DNA from: Mangrovimonas sp. TPBH4
Lineage (GTDB): Bacteria; Bacteroidota; Bacteroidia; Flavobacteriales; Flavobacteriaceae
NCBI RefSeq assembly: GCF_001280505.1
Contig: NZ_LBIO01000017.1
Location: 1-64,000, forward strand
DNA length: 64,000 nt
Direction: 5' to 3'
Shown here in pieces: positions 17,178 to 25,398 of this stretch. Position 1 is the first letter of the stretch. Each line of letters opens with the position of its first letter. The notes beneath the pieces were generated by a model that saw nothing but the letters and a program-made list of their open reading frames with translations, did no database searches and had not been told where the DNA came from. A program made the translations under genes and the position numbers.

Positions 17178-19397
17178 TCAATCAATTAGTTCAAACTCGT
17201 TTTCAAATTTAAAATCCGAGCTCGGGGCAATGGCTATTTCAAACGCTCCAGGCTCCACACCATAAACCATGCCGCTGTTATAAAACTTTAAATCGTCTGT
17301 TGAAATCGTAAACGAAACAGTTTGGCTTTCTCCCTTTTTCAAAAAGATTTTTTGAAACCCTTTGAGCTCTTTTACAGGCCTGGTCACGCTTCCTACTTTG
17401 TCATGGACATACAATTGTACTATTTCATGACCATCTTTCTTTCCTGTATTTGTAACCATTACCGAAGCCGTAATATTCCCTGAATTGATCAATTTATTGG
17501 AACTCAATTTGAAATTGGAATACGTAAACGTTGTATAGCTCAAACCATGTCCAAAAACGAACAAAGGCGAATTTGGAGCATCGATGTAATTACTTTTATA
17601 ATCTTCGCCCGGGTTGCTTTCGGGAATTGGTCTTCCCGTATTTTTCATGTTGTAGTAAATAGGTACTTGTCCAACATTTCTGGGAAAAGTCACCGTTAAT
17701 TTTCCCGATGGGTTATAGGTTCCAAACAACACATCTGCTATTCCAGCGCCGCCCATGGTTCCTGGAAACCAAACTTCCAAAATGGCATCCACCAAATCCA
17801 CTTCATCTGAGAGGTTTATTGGTCTTCCATTCATCAACACCAAAGTGATTTTCTTATTGGGATTGGCTTCTCTGATTTTTCGAATGAGCTGAGGCTGAAT
17901 TCCAGGAATTTTCAAATTGGTCCTTGAAGCGGCTTCCCCACTCATGTGGTGTCCTTCCCCCATCACCAACACAACTTCATCTGCCTTTTTGGAAACTGAA
18001 ACTGCCTCTTCAAAACCAGAAGTATCTGCTTTTAAAATCTCACAGCCTTTGGCATACAAAATTTGATTCGGTTTCAAATACTCCGAAATCCCTTCAAAGA
18101 CACTTACCGCTTTTCCCTGCCTATCACCTTTGGCGGCCCAATTGCCAAGAATATCGTATTCATCCTTTACCAACGGACCTATAAAAGCAATCTTCTTTGT
18201 GCTTGTTGAAAGTGGCAAGGCACTATTTTTATTCTGAAGCAACACCGATGAAGCCGCTGCAATTTCTCTGGCTTTGTTTAAAAATTCTGGTTTGTACTTA
18301 GTAGTTTCCTCTCGTTGTTCATCAATATATAGATAAGGATCGTCAAAAAGCCCCAATTTAAATTTGGCCAACAAAATACGTCGACACGCATCGTCTATAT
18401 AAGCTTCGGACACTTTTCCTTCTTCTACCAATTCCTTTAAATAATCCTTATAAACACCTCCCATCATGTCCATATCTACGCCTGCGTTCATACCAATTCT
18501 GGCCGCATCCTTATCATCTTTAGCAAATCCATGAGGAACCATTTCGTTGATGGAAGTATAATCGGAAACCACAAAACCTTTAAAGTCCCACTCTCCCCTA
18601 AGAATGTCCCTTAAGGTGAATTTATTTCCGGAAGTTGGCACCCCGTTTAATTCGTTGAATGCCGACATAAAGGTTTCAACACCTGCATCTACAGTTGCCT
18701 TAAATGGAGGAAGGAACACGTTACGCAACTCCCCTTCTCCCATATTCACCGTATGGTAATCCCGGCCTGCTTGGGCAGCGCCATAGGCCACATAATGCTT
18801 GGCACAAGCCAAAATGGTATTGGATTTAGATAAGTCGTCACCTTGATATCCCTTGACATAGGCTTTCGCTATTTCACTTCCCAAAAAGACATCTTCTCCT
18901 GCTCCTTCAGAAATGCGCCCCCAACGCGGCTCTCTGGACACATCAACCATAGGCGAAAAAGTCCAATGCAAACCTTCCGCCGAAGCTTCTTCAGCAGCAA
19001 TACGACAACTTTCTTCAATCAAGTTTAAATCCCAGGTCGCCGACATACCTAAATTAATTGGAAAAATGGTGCGATGCCCATGAATGACATCATAACCAAA
19101 CAATAATGGAATCCCCAAACGGGATTCTTCCACCGCAACTTTTTGAAGGTCGCGAGTGCCCTTTACTGTAAAAGCATTCAGCATACCGCCCAAGTTACCT
19201 TCCCGAATCAACTTCCCATTATCCGTACCAACAATAGGACCTGTTTGGTCCCAACTTCCACCGTACATTACCGTTTGACCTATCTTTTCCTGAAGCGTCA
19301 TAAGCTTCATTAAGGAGTCTACTTGAGCCTCGTAATTTTGAGAAAAAGCCAAACAAGGCACCATGAACCATGCAATAAACTGTATCTTAAATATCAT
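17178..19397 (-). CDS. GH3 family beta-glucosidase, periplasmic
   Basis: A 739-residue GH3 enzyme with a signal peptide (about 1-19, ending AFSQ) and no lipobox Cys, so probably soluble in the periplasm. Visible GH3 signatures are KHYVAYG (200-206), GRDYHT, and VVSDYTS with the nucleophile Asp279. The C-terminal half holds the alpha/beta sandwich and a fibronectin-III-like domain (about 640-735). Length and domain order match bacterial BglX-type beta-glucosidases. It is the neighbour (7 bp) and clear paralogue of the GH3 lipoprotein upstream. Expected role: cleaving gluco-oligosaccharides from the non-reducing end after import through SusC/SusD. Linkage preference (beta-1,2, 1,3 or 1,4) cannot be read from the sequence. 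Confidence 0.9.
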   Translation of the reverse strand: MIFKIQFIAWFMVPCLAFSQNYEAQVDSLMKLMTLQEKIGQTVMYGGSWDQTGPIVGTDNGKLIREGNLGGMLNAFTVKGTRDLQKVAVEESRLGIPLLFGYDVIHGHRTIFPINLGMSATWDLNLIEESCRIAAEEASAEGLHWTFSPMVDVSREPRWGRISEGAGEDVFLGSEIAKAYVKGYQGDDLSKSNTILACAKHYVAYGAAQAGRDYHTVNMGEGELRNVFLPPFKATVDAGVETFMSAFNELNGVPTSGNKFTLRDILRGEWDFKGFVVSDYTSINEMVPHGFAKDDKDAARIGMNAGVDMDMMGGVYKDYLKELVEEGKVSEAYIDDACRRILLAKFKLGLFDDPYLYIDEQREETTKYKPEFLNKAREIAAASSVLLQNKNSALPLSTSTKKIAFIGPLVKDEYDILGNWAAKGDRQGKAVSVFEGISEYLKPNQILYAKGCEILKADTSGFEEAVSVSKKADEVVLVMGEGHHMSGEAASRTNLKIPGIQPQLIRKIREANPNKKITLVLMNGRPINLSDEVDLVDAILEVWFPGTMGGAGIADVLFGTYNPSGKLTVTFPRNVGQVPIYYNMKNTGRPIPESNPGEDYKSNYIDAPNSPLFVFGHGLSYTTFTYSNFKLSSNKLINSGNITASVMVTNTGKKDGHEIVQLYVHDKVGSVTRPVKELKGFQKIFLKKGESQTVSFTISTDDLKFYNSGMVYGVEPGAFEIAIAPSSDFKFENEFELID

Positions 19398-19404
19398 CTA
19401 TAAA

Positions 19405-21732
19405 TTATTTTGCCAGTTCAAATTCCTTCATCATCTCTGTTGTTGAATCCGTGCCAACAAACACTTGGAAAGTTCCCGGTTCGGCCACAAAATCCAAATC
19501 CGAATTATAGAATTTCAAATCCTCTACAGTTAGTTTGAAGTTTACTGTTTTGGTTTCTCCCTTTTTCAGCTCAATCTTTTGGAAGCCTTTCAATTCCTTA
19601 ACCGGTCTTGTTACAGACCCAACCAAATCACGGATGTAAAGCTGCACTACTTCCTTTCCATCATAATCTCCAGAGTTGGTTACGTCTACCGAAACGTTCA
19701 AAGTTCCATCCATTGCCAGACTTGTTGCACTTATGTTGAAATTACTGTAGTCAAACTTGGTATAACTTAAACCGTAACCAAAAGGATACAATGGTTCATT
19801 GCGAACATCTAAATAGTTACTGCGGAATTTTTCAAATTTCCCTTCTTTATTGCTTAAAGGTCGTCCCGTATTTTTATGGTTGTAGAAAATTGGCACCTGA
19901 CCAACATTCATTGGGAAAGTCGCCGTTAACTTACCTGAAGGGTTCACATCTCCAAACAACACGTCGGAAATTGCCAATCCTGCTTCACTACCAGGGAACC
20001 ATACATTCAAGATTGCAGGCACTTTTTCATTTTCTTCAACAATTGCCAACGGACGCCCCGTAAAAAGCACCATAACCACAGGCTTTCCTGTTTGCAATAA
20101 GGCATCCAACAAATCTCTTTGCACCTGCGGAATTTGAAGGTTCGTCACGCTACTGCTTTCCCCACTCAATTCGGCAGACTCCCCTATAGCAGCCACAATA
20201 ACATCGGCTTTGGCCGCTACCGCCAGAGCTTCATTTAATAATTCCTTGTCACTTCTATTATCTCGAGGAATTTCCTTCCCAAACATGGTAATGCGTTTTT
20301 CATAGTCCACATCATAATCTACATTACTTCCTTTGGCATAGAGAATATTGGCTTGGTCACCAACCACGGTTTTCAGCCCCTCCAAAACGGGATTGGATTT
20401 GTCCTGTTTGGTTGCCACACTCCAAGTTCCCGCCATATTAACAGCGGTATTGGCCAAAGGCCCGATAAGGGCAATTGTTCCCGATTTTTTCAGAGGCAAT
20501 ACATTATTGTCGTTTTTAAGGAGTACCATTGATTCGGCAGATACCTTCCTGGCAAAAGCTCTGTTTTGATTGGTGAACACGTCTTTTTTAGGGCGTTCCA
20601 AATCGCAATATTTATAGGGATCATCAAACAAACCAAGTTTGAACTTAGCCGTCAAGATGCGCTTTACTGCAGTGTCAATATCTTCCATAGACACTTTCCC
20701 TTCATCCAAGGATTTTTTTAGCGTTCCCGATAAGCCTTCACCCACCATATCCATATCGATACCTGCTTTGAGTGCCAAAGCCGAAACTTGCTGTAAATTT
20801 CCCATACCATGATCTATCATTTCAGGAATTCCTGTATAATCGGTTACAACAAAACCATTAAAACCCCAATCGTGTCGCAATAAATCGGTCATCAACCACT
20901 TATTCCCAGTGGCAGGAATGCCATCAACTTCATTGAATGAAGCCATCACCGACCCTACACCGGCATCTACAGCCGCCTTATAAGGCGGAAAATACTCGTT
21001 GTACATGCGAATATGGCTCATATCTACCGTATTGTAATCCCGACCTGCTTCTGGCGCTCCATACAAGGCAAAGTGTTTCACACAGGCCATCATGGTATTG
21101 TTCGAAGTTAAATCATCTCCTTGGTACCCTTCTACCATGGCTTTTGCAATTTCACTAGCCAAATAAGGATCTTCTCCATTTCCTTCGGAAACCCTCCCCC
21201 AACGTGGATCTCTCGAAATATCCACCATAGGCGAAAAAGTCCAGTTAATCCCATCTGCTGTGGCTTCCTGAGCCGCCATTTGAGCCGTTTTTTTGATCAT
21301 GTCCATATCCCAAGAGGCTGATAATCCCAATGGAATTGGAAACGTAGTTTCGTAACCGTGAATCACATCCATTCCAAAAATCAACGGGATTTTCAAACGG
21401 CTTTTTTCAACCGCAATACGTTGGACTTCCCTTATTTTTTCAACGGACTTAATGTTGAATAAACCTCCGACTTGGCCTTGTTCTATCTTTTGAGCGATAT
21501 TGGAACTTTGGGCCTGACCCGTGGTAATATCTCCAGAGGAAGGCAAGTTCAATTGCCCTAGTTTTTCTTCCAAGGTCATTAACCCCAAAACAGAATCCAC
21601 TTGGAATTCAAAAGGGTTCTTCTGGGAGGCATTGAAACTATTTTTAGTTTTAGCTTCCTGTTCGCAACTTAGTAATGACACTACAAAAACTCCCGTCGCA
21701 ATTGCTTTTAGTGTGGTTGATAATGTTTTCAT
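19405..21732 (-). CDS. GH3 family beta-glucosidase lipoprotein
   Basis: A 775-residue GH3 enzyme with a lipobox LLSC (Cys23), hence membrane-anchored. The catalytic nucleophile is Asp298 in VVTDYTG; KHFALYG (219-225) and GRDYNT are conserved. The C-terminal fibronectin-III-like domain is complete. Overall layout matches the GH3 beta-glucosidases that accompany GH144 enzymes in beta-1,2-glucan loci of Bacteroidota, which is established for some Bacteroides members of the family. It begins 2 bp after the esterase stop and is followed after 7 bp by the soluble GH3 paralogue. One anchored and one soluble paralogue may divide work between long and short oligosaccharides (inference). Confidence 0.9.
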   Translation of the reverse strand: MKTLSTTLKAIATGVFVVSLLSCEQEAKTKNSFNASQKNPFEFQVDSVLGLMTLEEKLGQLNLPSSGDITTGQAQSSNIAQKIEQGQVGGLFNIKSVEKIREVQRIAVEKSRLKIPLIFGMDVIHGYETTFPIPLGLSASWDMDMIKKTAQMAAQEATADGINWTFSPMVDISRDPRWGRVSEGNGEDPYLASEIAKAMVEGYQGDDLTSNNTMMACVKHFALYGAPEAGRDYNTVDMSHIRMYNEYFPPYKAAVDAGVGSVMASFNEVDGIPATGNKWLMTDLLRHDWGFNGFVVTDYTGIPEMIDHGMGNLQQVSALALKAGIDMDMVGEGLSGTLKKSLDEGKVSMEDIDTAVKRILTAKFKLGLFDDPYKYCDLERPKKDVFTNQNRAFARKVSAESMVLLKNDNNVLPLKKSGTIALIGPLANTAVNMAGTWSVATKQDKSNPVLEGLKTVVGDQANILYAKGSNVDYDVDYEKRITMFGKEIPRDNRSDKELLNEALAVAAKADVIVAAIGESAELSGESSSVTNLQIPQVQRDLLDALLQTGKPVVMVLFTGRPLAIVEENEKVPAILNVWFPGSEAGLAISDVLFGDVNPSGKLTATFPMNVGQVPIFYNHKNTGRPLSNKEGKFEKFRSNYLDVRNEPLYPFGYGLSYTKFDYSNFNISATSLAMDGTLNVSVDVTNSGDYDGKEVVQLYIRDLVGSVTRPVKELKGFQKIELKKGETKTVNFKLTVEDLKFYNSDLDFVAEPGTFQVFVGTDSTTEMMKEFELAK

Positions 21733-21734
21733 GG

Positions 21735-22523
21735 TTAAAGTTTAGATTGAGAAAAAAGCCAAGGCAACAATCCCGGTTCTGCAAATGTGGAATCCCAGCT
21801 GTTGTGATTGTCTTTGGCATATAAATTAAAATTAGGTTTGCCGCCATAATTTAAAATGGCGCTCACCATGTCTACTGATAAATGTGGCCTGACCACATCG
21901 TCATTGGCCCCGTGAAAAATCCACATAGGCACTTTGGTGGCATAGTATTGAGCCAACTCTGTATTGCCACCACCACAAATGGCAATGGCACCGGCAAACA
22001 TGTCCGGTTTTCTGGAGAGGATTTCAAAAGTCCCCATTCCACCCATGGAGAGACCTCCTACATAAACCTGTTCTTTTTTGACAAAAGATTTTGAAGTGAA
22101 TTCATCCATAAGATTTATTACCAAATCCATAGCAGGAGTTGGAGGCGCATCTTTTGGGAATTTTAAACTGATAGGGTACGAACTCCTATCCACATCGGCA
22201 TTGGCCCAATAACTTTCTTTTGGGCACTGCGGAAAAATGACAATAGCCGGAAAATCTTCTCTATTCTTTTCATTAGCAAACAAAGCACTCCCATGCACCA
22301 ATTGGGATGTATTGTCACTTCCCCGTTCCCCGGCACCATGTAAAAAAAGCAGCAAAGGATATTGCTTACTTTCCGAAAAATCTTTGGGGTACATGATCCG
22401 GTATTTTAAAGTATCATCTCCACGGATAAACAATTGTTTTTGATATAATTCCTGCTGTGCCAATAGGCTTCCTGCAGATAGCAACAAACATAGAAACGCA
22501 TATACTTTTAATCGATTCTTCAT
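21735..22523 (-). CDS. Exported prolyl-oligopeptidase-like/carboxylesterase alpha/beta hydrolase
   Basis: A 262-residue protein with a signal peptide (about 1-22, LLAQ). It has HGAGERG as oxyanion loop (62-68), GLSMGG with nucleophile Ser159, an Asp in HGANDD (near 208) and His240 in DNHNSW. This resembles the PHB-depolymerase/dienelactone-type esterases that Bacteroidota often place in PULs and that remove acyl groups from glycans. It begins 6 bp after the second GH144 gene and ends 2 bp before the GH3 lipoprotein gene. It is unrelated in detail to the other PUL esterase (HGGG type), so two different acyl substituents or positions may be targeted. Activity is inferred only. Confidence 0.82.
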   Translation of the reverse strand: MKNRLKVYAFLCLLLSAGSLLAQQELYQKQLFIRGDDTLKYRIMYPKDFSESKQYPLLLFLHGAGERGSDNTSQLVHGSALFANEKNREDFPAIVIFPQCPKESYWANADVDRSSYPISLKFPKDAPPTPAMDLVINLMDEFTSKSFVKKEQVYVGGLSMGGMGTFEILSRKPDMFAGAIAICGGGNTELAQYYATKVPMWIFHGANDDVVRPHLSVDMVSAILNYGGKPNFNLYAKDNHNSWDSTFAEPGLLPWLFSQSKL

Positions 22524-22529
22524 TATATT

Positions 22530-23891
22530 TTAATAACTAAAGCCCAAAATATTGAGCCCATTTTGTACATCTTCATTTTGCATAAACAAGTCCCAAAGCA
22601 AGCCTGTTCTATAATTTTCAATCATGATTATTTGGGGACCTTGGTCTATGGCCAAATACCTCTCGGTTACCCAATTATTGAATTGCGGACTAAAGGCATC
22701 ATAAAATCCTGCAGGACCAAGTAAATCGTTGGCATAGAAATATTGCATGGCTGCCAGGGATTCCTCTGGAGTATAGGGAATAGAACTTACTGCCGCCGTA
22801 GGCGAAATAACACCTGTATCATTTTCTGGATCATGAGCATTATAACCTACAGAACCGTCGGTATTTCTTGAATAACTAGCCGTTAATCCCCAACAATCTG
22901 GACCATACTCAGCATAATTACCGGGATTGTCCACACAATGCTCGTAATTTATCAAGCTATGATTGGTATTTAAAGCCCAGTAATTGGCGTACTGATCGGA
23001 AAGGTTTCTAGGATCCAAGCCCAAATAGGAATAATGTGCCCAAAATAAGGGTCCCGTTCCCGAACCCACATGATCCAATACGAGAGGAATTCCATAATCA
23101 GTCTCAGAAGATACAATAGCCCCATTATTGGCCCAACCTTGGTGGTACACCTCCGCTGAAATAGGATGATCTGGTGAAGCGGCTCCCAATATACAGGCAA
23201 TTAAAGTTTCGTTATAGCCTACCAATTCCAAGTTGATAGCGAAGTTATGGTTTGGACTCCAATGCCAGTACAAGGCATTCTGTTCCTGAGTGTACCAATC
23301 CCACTCTACTCCCTTCCACAAAGCATCTGCCTGATTGGCCAAATTGATTTCTTCTTCAGAACCAGTTTTGAAATACTCCTTGACACAGATTAATCCCTGT
23401 ACCAAAAAAGCAGTTTCCACGATATCGCCTCCATCGTCCAAACTACTAAAAGGCAAGACATTGCCATTCGTCCCATTAATCCAATGCGACCAGGCTCCGT
23501 GAAATCTGTCGGCGGTTTCAAAAAAGTTTAGGATTTGCGTCAATCTTTCAACCCCTTCAGCTCTTGTAATATATCCTCTTTCAATCCCCACCAAAATAGC
23601 CATCAAACCAAAGCCACTGCCTCCACTGGTGACGGTATTTTGATCGTTGCCAGGATCGTTGGGATGGTAACGTTCTCTAGCTGCCCCAGAATTACTTTCG
23701 GCATAATCCCAAAAATATTTAAAGGTGCGTTCTTGCACCAAATCCAATAACTCATTTTCAGGCAACGGATCTATCACAACGGGATCATCATCTGTGGGAT
23801 CGTAAGGCTCTTGATAGCCCGGCCCATCATCATTTCCACAGGAAACAATTACCATAAATAGAGTAAATATTTGTAGATAGTATTTGGTCAT
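22530..23891 (-). CDS. GH144-type (PF10091) glucanase lipoprotein, copy 2
   Basis: 453 residues from the ATG at 23891, which lies 1 base after the stop of the upstream GH144 gene; the longer reading begins with TTG at 23906. Lipobox IVSC with Cys18, then GNDD, acidic residues that suit surface export. The PF10091 (glucoamylase-like, GH144) domain is shown by ERTFKYFWDYAE, GSGFGLMAILVG, DRFHGAWSHW, DDGGDIVETAFLVQGL and a C-terminal AIDQGPQIIMIENYRTGL. Characterised GH144 enzymes are endo-beta-1,2-glucanases or release sophorose from chain ends, forming an alpha/alpha barrel. It is paralogous to the next gene upstream. Tandem copies suggest an endo/exo division, but which is which is not determinable here. 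Confidence 0.85.
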   Translation of the reverse strand: MTKYYLQIFTLFMVIVSCGNDDGPGYQEPYDPTDDDPVVIDPLPENELLDLVQERTFKYFWDYAESNSGAARERYHPNDPGNDQNTVTSGGSGFGLMAILVGIERGYITRAEGVERLTQILNFFETADRFHGAWSHWINGTNGNVLPFSSLDDGGDIVETAFLVQGLICVKEYFKTGSEEEINLANQADALWKGVEWDWYTQEQNALYWHWSPNHNFAINLELVGYNETLIACILGAASPDHPISAEVYHQGWANNGAIVSSETDYGIPLVLDHVGSGTGPLFWAHYSYLGLDPRNLSDQYANYWALNTNHSLINYEHCVDNPGNYAEYGPDCWGLTASYSRNTDGSVGYNAHDPENDTGVISPTAAVSSIPYTPEESLAAMQYFYANDLLGPAGFYDAFSPQFNNWVTERYLAIDQGPQIIMIENYRTGLLWDLFMQNEDVQNGLNILGFSY

Positions 23892-23892
23892 A

Positions 23893-25269
23893 TCAATGTC
23901 CTTCAACGGTAAATTCCAATTTTTTCAAGCCATTTTGGACATCCTTATTCTGCATAAACAATTTCCAAAACAGTCCTGTTCTATAGTTTTCTATCATTAC
24001 TGGAATAGGGCCTTGGTCTATCGCCAAATACCTTGGCAAATACCAATTATTATCTAAACTGAATGCATCATACGGACCGTATCTCCCGATCAAAGAATCT
24101 TGATGCTTGTACATATACCTAAGCATTTTCATACAGGCTTCCGGTGTATATGGAAACGATGACAAAGCTGCGGTTGGTGCGATAACACCCAAGTCGTTAC
24201 CTGGCCTATGTCCTGCATAACCCTTCATGGAATAACTGGAGGTCAAACCCCACAAGCTATCCCCGTAGCCTTTAAAATTCTTCGGGTTTTCCTTGGCATA
24301 TTCATGGTGAATAATAGCATGGTTCCGTGTCAATTCCCAATAATCGGCGTATTGATCTTTAAGTCCTCGAGGATCCAGTCCTAAATAAGAATAATGCGCC
24401 CAAAATAATGGTCCGATGGCATGGTCATCATGTTCGTAATAGTCAAGCACCAAAGCACGATTGTACATCGAGTCCTTAGAAGTAATGGCTCCACTTCTTG
24501 CCCACCCTTTATCATAAACCGATTTGGAAACAGGGTGTGTTGGTGAGGCCGCAGCCAAAACATACATAATCAAACATTCATTATAGCCTCCCACAGGAAA
24601 ATTCATATCCCAACCAAAATTTGGAGACCAATGCCAGTATAGCACCTCTTCTCCTCCTTTGGTATACCAATCCCATTCCACAGTTCGCCACAAATTGTCA
24701 ATTTTTGAGGCCAGTTCCTTTTCGCTTTCATTGCCGCCTTTGAAATACTCCGATACTGTGAGCAAACCCTGCACCAAAAAGGCCGTTTCCACCAAATCTC
24801 CACCATCATCCTTTTTACTGAACGGTACTACTTTACCCGTTTCACCATTCAACCAATGCGGCCAAGCGCCATGAAAACGATCTGCCTCACTAAGAAAATC
24901 AACAATTTTATGATAGCGTTCCAAGGCTTCTTGTCTTGAAATAAATCCACGTTCCACTCCAACCAGTATGGCCATAACTCCAAATCCGCTACCACCAATA
25001 GTCACTGTATTTTTTGGAGATGTTGGGTACACATCATCCATATGCAGACGCTCCCTAGCCATTCCAGAATTAGGTTCTGCTCCTTCCCAAAAATATTCAA
25101 AGGTTTGCTTTTGAATAGTATCCAAAAGGGCATCATCAGATAAGGCTACTGAAATTTCAGCAGGTTTCTCCTTTGATTCCTCTTTAGTTTCTTTAGCCTC
25201 TTTACAATTGAAGACAAGTAGGACAATTGTCAACAACAAAGGTATTTTGATAAACTTTTTTGATTTCAT
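23893..25269 (-). CDS. GH144-type (PF10091) glucanase lipoprotein, copy 1
   Basis: A 458-residue lipoprotein (lipobox VFNC, Cys22, followed by KEAKETKEE). The same PF10091 core as its neighbour: KQTFEYFWEGAE (about 54-65), GSGFGVMAILVG, DRFHGAWPHW, DDGGDLVETAFLVQGL (154-169) and AIDQGPIPVMIENYRTGL near the end. Known GH144 enzymes cleave beta-1,2-glucan. A low-complexity Lys/Glu linker (residues 23-40) separates the lipid anchor from the catalytic domain, suggesting a tethered enzyme. It is the first enzyme gene after the 129-bp spacer with the stem-loop. Its ORF ends with TGA directly before the next ATG. Confidence 0.85.
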   Translation of the reverse strand: MKSKKFIKIPLLLTIVLLVFNCKEAKETKEESKEKPAEISVALSDDALLDTIQKQTFEYFWEGAEPNSGMARERLHMDDVYPTSPKNTVTIGGSGFGVMAILVGVERGFISRQEALERYHKIVDFLSEADRFHGAWPHWLNGETGKVVPFSKKDDGGDLVETAFLVQGLLTVSEYFKGGNESEKELASKIDNLWRTVEWDWYTKGGEEVLYWHWSPNFGWDMNFPVGGYNECLIMYVLAAASPTHPVSKSVYDKGWARSGAITSKDSMYNRALVLDYYEHDDHAIGPLFWAHYSYLGLDPRGLKDQYADYWELTRNHAIIHHEYAKENPKNFKGYGDSLWGLTSSYSMKGYAGHRPGNDLGVIAPTAALSSFPYTPEACMKMLRYMYKHQDSLIGRYGPYDAFSLDNNWYLPRYLAIDQGPIPVMIENYRTGLFWKLFMQNKDVQNGLKKLEFTVEGH

Positions 25270-25291
25270 TTTTGTAAACGTTGATTAAGAA

Positions 25292-25331
25292 TTTTAGCGG
25301 CATTTTGTTTAGGATTAAAATGCCGCTAAAA
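25292..25331. promoter_or_regulatory. Perfect 15-bp stem-loop inside the PUL operon
   Basis: Arms 25292-25306 and 25317-25331 are perfectly complementary (TTTTAGCGGCATTTT against its reverse complement) around a 10-base loop. It lies in the only long gap (129 bp) of the PUL, between the glycan-binding protein gene and the first GH144 gene. The A/T flanks allow it to act as a partial terminator, but no long T-run follows on the minus strand, so an RNA-stabilising or processing role is equally likely. Confidence 0.75.
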
Positions 25332-25398
25332 CCAACTAAACTAACTCAAATAACATGGTCTGATTACAAATTAACCAGAGTGATCAGCTATGATTAAT

